35,122 nucleotides of DNA from an uncultured Bacilli bacterium (GTDB lineage Bacteria > Bacillota_I > Bacilli_A > RF39 > UBA660). Shown piece after piece: positions 26,530 through 33,419 of the stretch. The stretch covers positions 1 to 35,122 of the forward strand of contig CALVXD010000070.1 in the NCBI GenBank assembly GCA_944368815.1, written 5' to 3'. The position numbers and the translations under genes are program-made. The notes below the pieces were generated by a model. It saw nothing but the letters and a program-made list of their open reading frames with translations. It did not search any database and was not told where the DNA came from. Each line of letters opens with the position of its first letter. Position 1 is the first letter of the stretch.

Positions 26530-26555
26530 AATACATACCTTCTTTTAATACCTTC

Positions 26556-26597
26556 ATATATATTATACGATTTTTATTTTTCAAAACTTGCCATTTT
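26556..26597 (-). promoter_or_regulatory. Duplicated promoter-like block, copy 2
   Basis: Matches 21816-21857 at 41 of 42 positions and lies 27 bp upstream of the Rep-like gene start. The minus strand reads TTGAAAAATAAAAATCG then TATAAT. Sequence conservation in such AT-rich DNA points to shared regulation of replication and recombination. Confidence 0.7.
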
Positions 26598-26782
26598 CCC
26601 ATATTTTCTGCAAATTTCTTAAATTTTTCTCATTTTAGCCATTTTAAAGCATCATTGCCAAATTATAATATAAATTATTAAATAACTTATTAAACCTTTA
26701 AAACAGCCAAATAAATATGCTTATATTATCTCTAAACAAAAAAACAATTCTTATCTCTAAAAATTGCCGTATCTAATAATAA

Positions 26783-26890
26783 TTAAACTAATTTTATATA
26801 ACTTTCAACTTCATAAATAAATTCAAATGGCTTCCTACTTCTTGCATTAACCCATCTATCAAATATTTCCACTGCATTTTTATAGTTGTT
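26783..26890 (-). other. Cryptic 35-codon tail of the element A recombinase
   Basis: In the integrated state this segment has no start codon and lies behind the SpoIVA frame. On the excised circle it would continue the recombinase frame across the joined attachment site: ...SYAY then NNYKNAVEIFDRWVNARSRK, ending PFEFIYEVESYIKLV and TAA. It is open for 35 codons with a protein-like, amphipathic composition. The frame relation is read directly; function is inference. Confidence 0.7.
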
Positions 26891-27732
26891 ATATGAATTG
26901 ATGGTGCTTTAGCTTTTAATTTAACTCCATATCTTCCACCTTGTTTTATAATTTCTGGAGTTTCTAATTTCATATCATCTAATGTTGGAGAAGCAATACC
27001 ATATCCTGTTTGCTTAACCATTTTAAGTGCTCCCTTAATTTGATCATATTCTTTTTTAGCAACATTAAATTCTTGAAATAGCGATAATAAATTAGCTTTT
27101 GAAGTAATATCAGTGCCAATTATATCATTTAATACTTGATTATATAGACCGTTTGGAGCTTCTAAATTTATAGTTACTTCTCCCGTTGAAGTATTTACTT
27201 CTGATAAATATGCTTTTGAAATATAGTCACAGTCATTAAAATGTTTAGTTATGTTATCAATATCTTTTAATTTATTAACTTCAATAACACTTTCTTTTAT
27301 TTTTTCAATATATGTTTTCTTTAATTCATGTTCATGATTTAATATAGCAATCCATTCTGGCATATTAACTTTTACTTCCTCAACAGGAAATTCATATAAT
27401 GCATTTTTTAAAATATTATACATGTCTTTTTCTTGCATATTTTCAACATTTATTGGCATAACAGGTACACCGTAATTTTCTTTTAAAGAATCTGCTAAAT
27501 TTTCTGTTTCAGGAAGCATTGGGTGAGCAGAATTTAATATAACTATAAATGGTTTTCCAATACTTTTTAATTCAGATACTACATTTTCTTCAACTTCTAT
27601 ATATTCATTTCTTGGAATGTCCCCAATTGAACCATCTGTAGTCATTACAATACCAATAGTAGAGTGATCTTTTATAACTTTTTCGGTACCTATTTCTGCA
27701 GCTTCTACAAAAGGAATTGGATCAGAATACCA
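26891..27732 (-). pseudogene. spoIVA: spoIVA, middle part (interrupted gene, piece 2)
   Basis: 280 codons of SpoIVA from WYSDPIPFVEAAEIGTEKVI through DGSIGDIPRNEYIEVEE, ALYEFPVEEV, EYDQIKGALKMVKQTGYGIA and RYGVKLKAKAPSIH, all close to the B. subtilis protein, with no frameshift or stop. It continues into element A sequence (26794-26890 in the SpoIVA frame: ITTIKMQWKY then unrelated residues to a stop), so an unexcised transcript gives a truncated product. The upstream junction with element B is at about 27733. The Walker A-containing N-terminal 120 or so residues are beyond the window. Confidence 0.94.
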
Positions 27733-27800
27733 GTATGACCTGTTTTTGTGATACCTAATTTTATTTTTAAAAATTGCTTGGAAGCAACTCGTATTTTTAC

Positions 27801-29387
27801 CTATATTAATACTTCACTTTTTTTAATTCTATAATGAATTTCTAGTTTTTTATCTTTCGTTACATATATTTTATCTATTAATCTATTCATGATTTCTCTT
27901 GTTGGATTTTTCATATCTAGAAAACTTTTAATAATATCTAAATATTCTACATAACAAGAAGAATCATCATTAATACTAGATATTTCATTTTGTAATTGTT
28001 CTAGTTTATCTTTTGCAGTTTTAATATCTTCTTCAGTAGCATTAAATAATCTTTGATAAGTTTCTACACTTATAACATTATTAAATTTATCATCATATAA
28101 AGAGTCTTGTTTTCTTTTTAAATCATTTATTGTATGATTTAATTCTTCTATCTTTTTTAGTTTATCTGCTTTTGGATCAACATATTGGCTTTTAATAATA
28201 TTTTCAAATTCTTCTTTATCATTAATATATTGATTAGCCATAGTACTTAACTTGTCATAGACTGTGTTTTCTAGTTTTGTATAGTTAATATAGTGAGAAA
28301 AGCATATATCATACTTACTAAACTTACGATAGTTATTACAATTCATTGTGACTCTATCTCTTTTCTTATCATAACTAATACTCATTCTAGCACCACAATC
28401 TTTACAAAATACTAAATCAGATAAAACATAATCAACATTTCTTCGTTCAGGATTATAATTATTTGATGAATCTTTAATAGATTGTGCGATTTCAAATGTT
28501 TTCCTATCTACAAGTGGTTCGTGTGCATTTTCTTTAATACACCATTCACTTTCAGGAACACTTTTTCTTTTCTTAATCTTATAATTCACTTTTTGAAATC
28601 TGTGTTGAATTAAATCTCCAATATAAACTCTATTTTTGATGATATTACTGACAGATGTGTGTTTCCATATTTCAGGATGGTCAAATCTATTTAATTTTGA
28701 ATCAGAGTATTTATACATAACTGGTGTAGGTAATTCTTCTCTTGTTAGTATTTCAGCAATTTGTGAGCTACCATAACCTGCAACATATAAATCAAAAATT
28801 CTTTTTACTACAGGAGCAGTTTCTGGATCAGGTACTAGTTTGTGTTTGTCTAAAGGATCTCTCATATAACCATAAGGTGCAGAACTTCCACAAAACTTTC
28901 CATCTTTTTTCATTTGAAGTAAGTTTGAACGAACTTTTTTAGAAATATCTTTTGCATACATATCATTCATACTTAATCTAAATGGCATCATATCAGAGCC
29001 ACTTGTTTCAAAAAAAGTATCTATATCATCGTTTACGGCAACATATCTAACATCGTTTTCTGGGAAAAATGTTTCAACATAATAACCAGTCATTATATGG
29101 TCACGACCTAATCTTGATAAATCTTTAGTAATAACCATGTTTATTTTTCCATTTTCAATGTCATTTAACATTCTCTTAAACTCTGGGCGTTCAAAATTTG
29201 TTCCTGTATAACCATCATCTACATAAATATCAACTGCAACTAATCCTTGTGCTTTTAAATAACCAATTAATAAACTTCTTTGATTAGTGACACTTTCTGA
29301 TTCCATATCATCACCATCTTCACGAGATAGTCTTATATAAATGGCTATTTTAAAAATCGTATTGTCTATTGCATACCTACTATACAT
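27801..29387 (-). CDS. Large serine recombinase of element B (TndX/TnpX-like)
   Basis: A 528-residue recombinase. Resolvase domain: FKIAIYIRLSREDGDDMESESV with catalytic Ser21, KDLSRLGRDHIMTGYYVE and NDDIDTFFETSGSD; then the recombinase domain (GYMRDPLDKHKLVPDPETAPVV), a zinc ribbon with FCKDCGARMS and later cysteines (MNCNNYRK, ICFSHY), a coiled coil (about 390-480) and a basic C-terminus. The style is that of Tn5397 TndX and Tn4451 TnpX enzymes of Clostridia. It ends some 70 bp from the spoIVA junction. AAAGGAG precedes the start. Confidence 0.95.
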   Translation of the reverse strand: MYSRYAIDNTIFKIAIYIRLSREDGDDMESESVTNQRSLLIGYLKAQGLVAVDIYVDDGYTGTNFERPEFKRMLNDIENGKINMVITKDLSRLGRDHIMTGYYVETFFPENDVRYVAVNDDIDTFFETSGSDMMPFRLSMNDMYAKDISKKVRSNLLQMKKDGKFCGSSAPYGYMRDPLDKHKLVPDPETAPVVKRIFDLYVAGYGSSQIAEILTREELPTPVMYKYSDSKLNRFDHPEIWKHTSVSNIIKNRVYIGDLIQHRFQKVNYKIKKRKSVPESEWCIKENAHEPLVDRKTFEIAQSIKDSSNNYNPERRNVDYVLSDLVFCKDCGARMSISYDKKRDRVTMNCNNYRKFSKYDICFSHYINYTKLENTVYDKLSTMANQYINDKEEFENIIKSQYVDPKADKLKKIEELNHTINDLKRKQDSLYDDKFNNVISVETYQRLFNATEEDIKTAKDKLEQLQNEISSINDDSSCYVEYLDIIKSFLDMKNPTREIMNRLIDKIYVTKDKKLEIHYRIKKSEVLI

Positions 29388-29390
29388 TTT

Positions 29391-29573
29391 TTATCTCCTT
29401 TCAGTAGACAACACATTCACTTTATTAGTTGAATTAATTATACTATTTTTTGCGTTCGATTTAAATACTTTTGATGAATTTTTATAAGCCATATAATATT
29501 TATATATACAACTTTTTAAGACTTCTTTTAAATCACAACCATTACTATCATAAAATTCTAGTGTTTCATACAT
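29391..29573 (-). CDS. Small 60-residue protein upstream of the recombinase
   Basis: Begins MYETLEFYDSNGCDLKEVLK and ends basic (NSTNKVNVLSTERR). A TGGAGGAATAATC ribosome binding site makes translation likely, and it stops 3 bases before the recombinase start, so they are coupled. Not recognised. Its placement parallels the small gene before the element A recombinase, so an accessory recombination role is possible but unproven. Confidence 0.6.
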   Translation of the reverse strand: MYETLEFYDSNGCDLKEVLKSCIYKYYMAYKNSSKVFKSNAKNSIINSTNKVNVLSTERR

Positions 29574-29575
29574 GA

Positions 29576-29632
29576 TTATTCCTCCACAATGAATTTTATG
29601 TGTAATAGTTTATAAAAATTACTATTCTTCAT
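29576..29632 (-). CDS. Tiny 18-codon open frame
   Basis: MKNSNFYKLLHIKFIVEE, preceded by AAAGGTGTG, and ending where the next gene's ribosome binding site begins (GTGGAGGAA lies in its last codons). It may be a translated leader that couples expression to the following gene. Too short to judge by composition. Confidence 0.35.
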   Translation of the reverse strand: MKNSNFYKLLHIKFIVEE

Positions 29633-29648
29633 AAATTATCACACCTTT

Positions 29649-30068
29649 CTATTGATATTCTTTTAGCATATCTTCCATTTCTTTAAGTTCTTCTTCAGTG
29701 GGTGGAATTGCTTCACATCTTTTTCCATCCCAAACTTCAACACCGTCTGAATCAAGTCTTATATGAGGACCTTTTCTTCCGTTCATCATTTCATCTTTAT
29801 TGTCTGATATATCAGTCACAGTAATAAAACTTTGTATTCTTTCATTTGTAATATAAGAATTAAGATAACCTTTAACAAAAACTCTTGTTCCTTTAACAAA
29901 AAAATCTTTATATATTTCATAAAGATTTCGGTTAATATTAAAACTAGCATAAACTTTCCTTTTATCATATTTAAGAGTGGTTAAACCAAACTTAATATAA
30001 TCTTTATTATTATCTGTCACATTATTAATAGTTCCAGATATTATAATTTCGTTTAAATCAATTTCCAT
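29649..30068 (-). CDS. Single-stranded-DNA-binding-like OB-fold protein
   Basis: A 139-residue protein whose first 105 residues follow the SSB/OB pattern: LNEIIISGTINNVT, IKFGLTTLKYDKRKVYASFNI, FFVKGTRVFVKGYLNSY and RIQSFITVTDI, with an acidic C-terminal tail (EEELKEMEDMLKEYQ). Such proteins are common in integrative conjugative and mobilizable elements, where they protect transferred or replicating single strands. Residues DGVEVWDGKRCEAIPPT precede the tail. A GGAAG site precedes the ATG. Confidence 0.7.
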   Translation of the reverse strand: MEIDLNEIIISGTINNVTDNNKDYIKFGLTTLKYDKRKVYASFNINRNLYEIYKDFFVKGTRVFVKGYLNSYITNERIQSFITVTDISDNKDEMMNGRKGPHIRLDSDGVEVWDGKRCEAIPPTEEELKEMEDMLKEYQ

Positions 30069-30176
30069 TTTTATAACTTCCTTTCTTTTTAATCTTTTTA
30101 AAGATTTAAATTATTAAAATAATTTTAAATTTATATTATCTATTAATATTATTTATTATATTATTTATTCTGTTAG

Positions 30177-30235
30177 AAGATACTTGCTATACTCACTAGC
30201 AGTATCTTGCTATTACATCTAGCAGAAATCTGCTA
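30177..30235. repeat. Two tandem hairpins behind the 93-residue gene
   Basis: AAGATAC (30177-30183) pairs with GTATCTT (30202-30208), with an inner GCTA/TAGC stem; TAGCAGA (30220-30226) pairs perfectly with TCTGCTA (30229-30235). The second overlaps the gene's stop. Neither has a T run, so they may protect the mRNA 3' end or mark a DNA site. Confidence 0.65.
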
Positions 30236-30500
30236 AATAGATTCTTCTTATATTAGGTTCATTTTCAACTCTAATATATTTTTTTGTTCTTAATGATGTT
30301 ATGCAACTAGTAATCGTTCTTTTAGATACTTTTAAAAGATTACTTAAATACTTATTACTTGCATAACAAAATCCCTCTTGCATAGATAGGGTATTAATTA
30401 AACCCATTAATAGTTTAGTAGTAGAAGATAGTTCTTCATCTAATAAAACTATTGTAGGCACCTCTATATGCTTTAATTTAGTAATATCGCTATTATTCAT
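30219..30500 (-). CDS. Small winged-helix replication-initiator-like protein
   Basis: A 93-residue protein with a winged helix-turn-helix core: IVLLDEELSSTTKLLMGLINTL, CYASNKYLSNLLKVSKRTITSCITSLRTKKYIRVE, the layout of HTH-36/replication-initiator N-terminal domains in Firmicutes elements. ATG 30500 follows AAAGGAG; an upstream TTG would overlap the terminator-like hairpin. It lies downstream of the structured 30541-30799 region. Confidence 0.7.
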   Translation of the reverse strand: MNNSDITKLKHIEVPTIVLLDEELSSTTKLLMGLINTLSMQEGFCYASNKYLSNLLKVSKRTITSCITSLRTKKYIRVENEPNIRRIYLADFC

Positions 30501-30540
30501 ATTATCAATCTCCTTTCCTTTAAATTTAGGCAATAAAAAA

Positions 30541-30799
30541 ACTTGTAAACACTACTTACAAGTCATACTAATAATGACAATAAAATCCCTGTGTGAGATA
30601 AATCTCACTAAATAGGTTGCTTGAAGTAAAACATACATAACATATTTCAATCCCTTTTATTCTTTTATTTCGTTCTTTGAAATATGTTTTACTTCAAACT
30701 AGTTCATCTTATATTTCTATAAGATAGGTTCTAATATAAATCTACGAACATTTACTGAACCTTTATTTGTTAGTGATTTAATCTTTTCTAACAAATCTC
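30541..30799. other. Dense cluster of inverted repeats between two winged-helix genes
   Basis: No gene; at least six dyads in about 260 bp: ACTTGTAA/TTACAAGT (30541-30563; on the minus strand followed by six T, a terminator or attenuator), GTGAGAT/ATCTCAC (30593-30608), a 21-base arm at 30677-30697 complementary to 30621-30650 with an 8-9 base insertion, ATCTTAT/ATAAGAT (30707-30726), AGGTTC/GAACCT (about 30726-30762) and TTTGTTAG/CTAACAAA (about 30767-30796). Candidate replication origin, transfer origin or structured leader RNA. Confidence 0.75.
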
Positions 30800-31054
30800 G
30801 TATGTGTATAATCCTCGGTCGTATTCATTGAACCTTATATATTTGTTATCTTCTAATATTTTTAGGTTCTTCTTGAATCCAACATTTGTTATACTCAATT
30901 TCTTTTGAACTCTCCCGATACTTATACTTGTGAATTCACATCTTTGGGATTGTTCCGCACAGAGTATTTTGTATATCAGCTTCGTTTCAAACTTGATATT
31001 TTTATCTCTCCATACTCTTGGATCAATTAATTCTAGTTGTTTTTTTAATCTCAT
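30788..31054 (-). CDS. Winged-helix replication-initiator-like protein (88 aa)
   Basis: 88 residues with a winged-helix pattern (WRDKNIKFETKLIYKILCAEQ, TSISIGRVQKKLSITNVGFKKNLKILEDNKYIRF). It is similar in layout to the 93-residue protein, suggesting a pair of related DNA-binding proteins around the dyad-rich region. GGAGG lies 13 bases upstream of the chosen ATG; another ATG four bases earlier gives only a tiny frame. First gene of the leftward operon of element B. Confidence 0.65.
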   Translation of the reverse strand: MRLKKQLELIDPRVWRDKNIKFETKLIYKILCAEQSQRCEFTSISIGRVQKKLSITNVGFKKNLKILEDNKYIRFNEYDRGLYTYEIC

Positions 31055-31133
31055 ACATTTGATTTCCTCCTTTCTTTTTCTATGTTACCCATTTAATTTA
31101 AAAGCGGGTTCATTTGGAAACATATTTAATATA

Positions 31134-31157
31134 TCATGCTAATTACTATATTGTCAA
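31134..31157 (-). promoter_or_regulatory. Leftward promoter of element B
   Basis: On the minus strand TTGACA (31152-31157) is followed after 18 bp by TATATT near 31128-31133. It diverges from the XRE promoter, and TACCCA operator-like repeats lie between and within the two. Confidence 0.65.
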
Positions 31158-31186
31158 CACTTTTTTACCCATTTATTGAAATTATG

Positions 31187-31215
31187 TTGACTTTTTTACC
31201 CACTGGGTGTATTAT
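31187..31215 (+). promoter_or_regulatory. Promoter and operator of the element B repressor
   Basis: TTGACT (31187-31192), 17 bp, TATTAT (31210-31215). The spacer holds the palindrome ACCCACTGGGT (31198-31208). TTTTTTACCCA occurs at 31161-31171 and again at 31192-31202, exactly 31 bp apart, and TTACCCATTTAA occurs near 31085. These are probable binding sites of the adjacent XRE protein. Confidence 0.75.
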
Positions 31216-31236
31216 TATGGTGTGAGGTGAATTTCT

Positions 31237-31740
31237 ATGCTAGAAAAAAATATCGGCGAAGTTATTGCTGAAGCTAGAGAAAAGAAAGGTTTATCGCAAA
31301 GACAACTTGCGAAACTTGCAAAGATTAATAACTCTGAACTTTCTAAAATAGAATCAGGTATAAGAAAAGATCCTAGTCCTAAAATATTAAGAAAGATAAG
31401 TAATATAATAGATGTTAATTATAGTGACTTAATGTATATGATAGGTTTAGGATTAGAAGTGACACAACTTAATTATTTTGTTAAGAGTCATTATGCTAGT
31501 TTAAATCTAGAACAATTAGATACTGCTGAAATAAATGTTTTAGGAAGTATAGAAAATTCTGAAAGTATAGTTTCTACATGTAAAAAAGAATTAGAAAAAG
31601 ATGATTTACCAGAAGAACAAAAAGAGTTATTAATACATACTATCGAAGATCATACATATCAAATTAATTCATCAAAAGAAATAATCAAACTTATTCAAAG
31701 TTTAAAAGTAAAGGGGAGAAATAAAAATGCTAAAAAGTAA
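31237..31740 (+). CDS. XRE-family repressor of element B
   Basis: A 167-residue regulator: Cro/C1 helix-turn-helix in residues 1-65 (IGEVIAEAREKKGLSQRQLAKLAKINNSELSKIESGIRKDPSPKIL) and a helical C-terminal part without an S24 protease. It faces away from the winged-helix operon; its promoter contains the ACCC/GGGT operators, so autoregulation and silencing of the leftward operon are likely. The last 14 bases overlap the next gene. Confidence 0.9.
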   Translation: MLEKNIGEVIAEAREKKGLSQRQLAKLAKINNSELSKIESGIRKDPSPKILRKISNIIDVNYSDLMYMIGLGLEVTQLNYFVKSHYASLNLEQLDTAEINVLGSIENSESIVSTCKKELEKDDLPEEQKELLIHTIEDHTYQINSSKEIIKLIQSLKVKGRNKNAKK

Positions 31741-32155
31741 TATAATTAAAAAATTATTAGTAGTAGTGAATTTTATTGTAGGATTATTTTTAATACTAAC
31801 TATCATATTTAATAATAAACTTACTTATTCTTTATATTGGATTTTAATTCCTATTTTAATATTTTTAATTGTAATGTTTATATATGAGGTAGATAAAGGG
31901 TTAATTGAAATAAATCAAAACGAGGGCAAGTCAATTAGAAGATCATATAATGATATAACAGTTGTATCTACTGTATTCTATGGATTAATATATTTAGGAA
32001 TAGAGTTTATTGATATGATAAATAGTGATGTTAGAAATAATATTTATTTAGTATGTGGTTTCTTTGCAATTACACTTTTATATGAATTATTTGTATTCAT
32101 GGCAATTAAGAGTGCTAAAAAAGAAACATCGGAATTACTAAATAAGAAAAAATAA
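31727..32155 (+). CDS. Four-helix membrane protein
   Basis: 142 residues with four hydrophobic segments (about 10-28, 34-52, 77-95, 105-123) and a basic end (KSAKKETSELLNKKK). Start overlaps the repressor gene, so the two are co-expressed. I do not recognise the family; an accessory to the repressor, or an exclusion or immunity protein, would fit the position. Confidence 0.65.
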   Translation: MLKSNIIKKLLVVVNFIVGLFLILTIIFNNKLTYSLYWILIPILIFLIVMFIYEVDKGLIEINQNEGKSIRRSYNDITVVSTVFYGLIYLGIEFIDMINSDVRNNIYLVCGFFAITLLYELFVFMAIKSAKKETSELLNKKK

Positions 32156-32182
32156 ATTTATGAAGTAAATTTATAATCCTTA

Positions 32183-32250
32183 CTTTTGCATAGCAAAAGA
32201 AAAAAATAACCTTTTACCCTTTCGTTAGATTAGGTATTAGGTTATTTTTA
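32183..32250 (+). terminator. Two terminator hairpins after the repressor operon
   Basis: CTTTTGC/GCAAAAG (32183-32199), and AATAACCT (32205-32212) with AGGTTATT (32239-32246) followed by T. The second is the likely transcription stop. Confidence 0.75.
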
Positions 32251-32254
32251 TTTA

Positions 32255-32520
32255 AAGAATACGTGGCACGTTTTGTTGCTTTAGCAATGAAAGTGGCGAT
32301 AGTATTCTTTCTTTTTTATGTAGTCGCAAGACAAAATAAAAAAGAGCAACATTCACTTACGATAGTTTGTGAAATGTTGCTTATTGGGTTTCAAAAGGGT
32401 GTCCCTTTGCACACTATTCCTAGTTGGCAAAATGCCGACTTGGTAGTGTGTTACTATCTTGTCTTAAAGATAGTCTTTCACGAAAATCCATTAGTTATGT
32501 AATTTCTTTTGGATTTTCGT
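32255..32520. other. 265-bp block of successive dyads, G+C richer than surroundings
   Basis: At least six inverted repeats in a row: AAGAATAC/GTATTCTT (32255-32309, enclosing TTGCT/AGCAA), GCAACATT/AATGTTGC (32346-32380), AAAGGG/CCCTTT (32394-32408), CACACTA/TAGTGTG with inner GGC/GCC (32410-32450), ACTATC/GATAGT (32453-32474), CGAAAATCC/GGATTTTCG then T (32481-32523). G+C is 65 of 180 bases over 32281-32460 (36%). A 79-codon frame (32263-32502, GTG start) covers it, but the nested dyads argue for a structured RNA or a transfer/replication site. Confidence 0.7.
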
Positions 32521-32601
32521 TTTCAATAGGTTTTGATTTTTATATTTAATTTATTCAGAATATCTTAATATTACGATTTAATCGATAAATTGTAATTTGT
32601 A

Positions 32602-33258
32602 CTAATAATTTTCTTTGTTTATTATACTTAATAAAGAATAAAAAGTCATTAATAAACCACTTGATATAAGTATGCCACCTATAATATCAGTAAACCAATG
32701 AACACCTGATATTAATCTTCCAACAACAGTTATTGTAATTATAATAATTGATAAATAATTAATAACTTTTGTTATTTTATTATTAAATAACTTTTTATTG
32801 ATTAAAATAGAACTTCCACAAATGCAAATTGTCATCAATGTATGAGATGATGGGTAAGATGCTTCTAAAAAGCCATTCATTAATATTGGTCTATAATTAA
32901 TAATTACTTTTTCAAAGAATACATATAAAGCTATTACAATAATATAATATAGTCCTAATAGTATAATCTCTTTATCGACTTTAAATATACTTCTTCTTTT
33001 TATGAATTGGATAAGCCCTATAAAAGCATACACTATAGCCATAAAAACAGGAATTAATCCTAACCAATCAGTAATGTGATACCAAATCATATTTACTCCT
33101 GTAGTTTCAAAAATAAATTGATTTAAAGTCGCAAACCCTATACTAGAATTGTTTACTCCAATTTGTTTTACATCTACTACTTTGACTAATATTGTAAAAG
33201 TTATTGCTATTAAAAGCAAAATTCCACTAATGAGAAAATTTCTTTTTTTGTTGTTCAT
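32602..33258 (-). CDS. PAP2-family membrane phosphatase
   Basis: A 218-residue protein with about six transmembrane helices and the three PAP2 (type 2 phosphatidic acid phosphatase) motifs: a Lys-Arg-Pro motif (EKVIINYRP), SYPSSH with the catalytic His, and GRLISGVHWFTDIIGG with the second His and the Asp. It dephosphorylates lipid phosphates such as phosphatidate or undecaprenyl pyrophosphate. GAGGAG precedes the start. It is cargo of element B; undecaprenyl-pyrophosphatase relatives can give bacitracin tolerance, but that is not demonstrable here. Confidence 0.88.
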   Translation of the reverse strand: MNNKKRNFLISGILLLIAITFTILVKVVDVKQIGVNNSSIGFATLNQFIFETTGVNMIWYHITDWLGLIPVFMAIVYAFIGLIQFIKRRSIFKVDKEIILLGLYYIIVIALYVFFEKVIINYRPILMNGFLEASYPSSHTLMTICICGSSILINKKLFNNKITKVINYLSIIIITITVVGRLISGVHWFTDIIGGILISSGLLMTFYSLLSIINKENY

Positions 33259-33419
33259 AATAAATACTCCTCGTATAATATGTTTGTAAGTTAAACTTGA
33301 CTTACAAACTAATATTCTTTCTAGTTAGTTTTATACTAACAAATTTATTTATTGGTTGTAATACTCTAGTGTTAAAATATTATTGAAATATTTTTGACTA
33401 AGATTTATTCTAAATTCTC

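Larger units (their letters stand above)
19776..26890. mobile_element. Element A: skin-like integrative element inside spoIVA
   Basis: About 7115 bp bounded by the short direct repeat ATATG (plus strand; CATAT on the gene strand) at 19776-19780 and 26891-26895. On both sides the SpoIVA frame continues exactly: the middle piece ends in APSIH and the C-terminal piece resumes at MIKV, as in intact SpoIVA (IHMIKV). Gene content, read on the minus strand: Rep-like protein, divergent XRE regulator, nuclease-like protein, macro-domain protein, hydrophobic-tail protein, small protein plus resolvase, SHOCT-like protein plus large serine recombinase. It resembles the sigK skin element in logic; gene content is plasmid-like. 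Confidence 0.92.

Noticed and set aside
30541-30799. CRISPR array
   Set aside because: The repeats are inverted pairs of differing sequence, not regularly spaced direct repeats, and no cas genes are present.
32263-32502. 79-codon open frame with GTG start as a protein gene
   Set aside because: The segment is filled with successive perfect dyads, has no ribosome binding site before the GTG and no recognised domain. A structured RNA or DNA site explains it better, though translation is not excluded.
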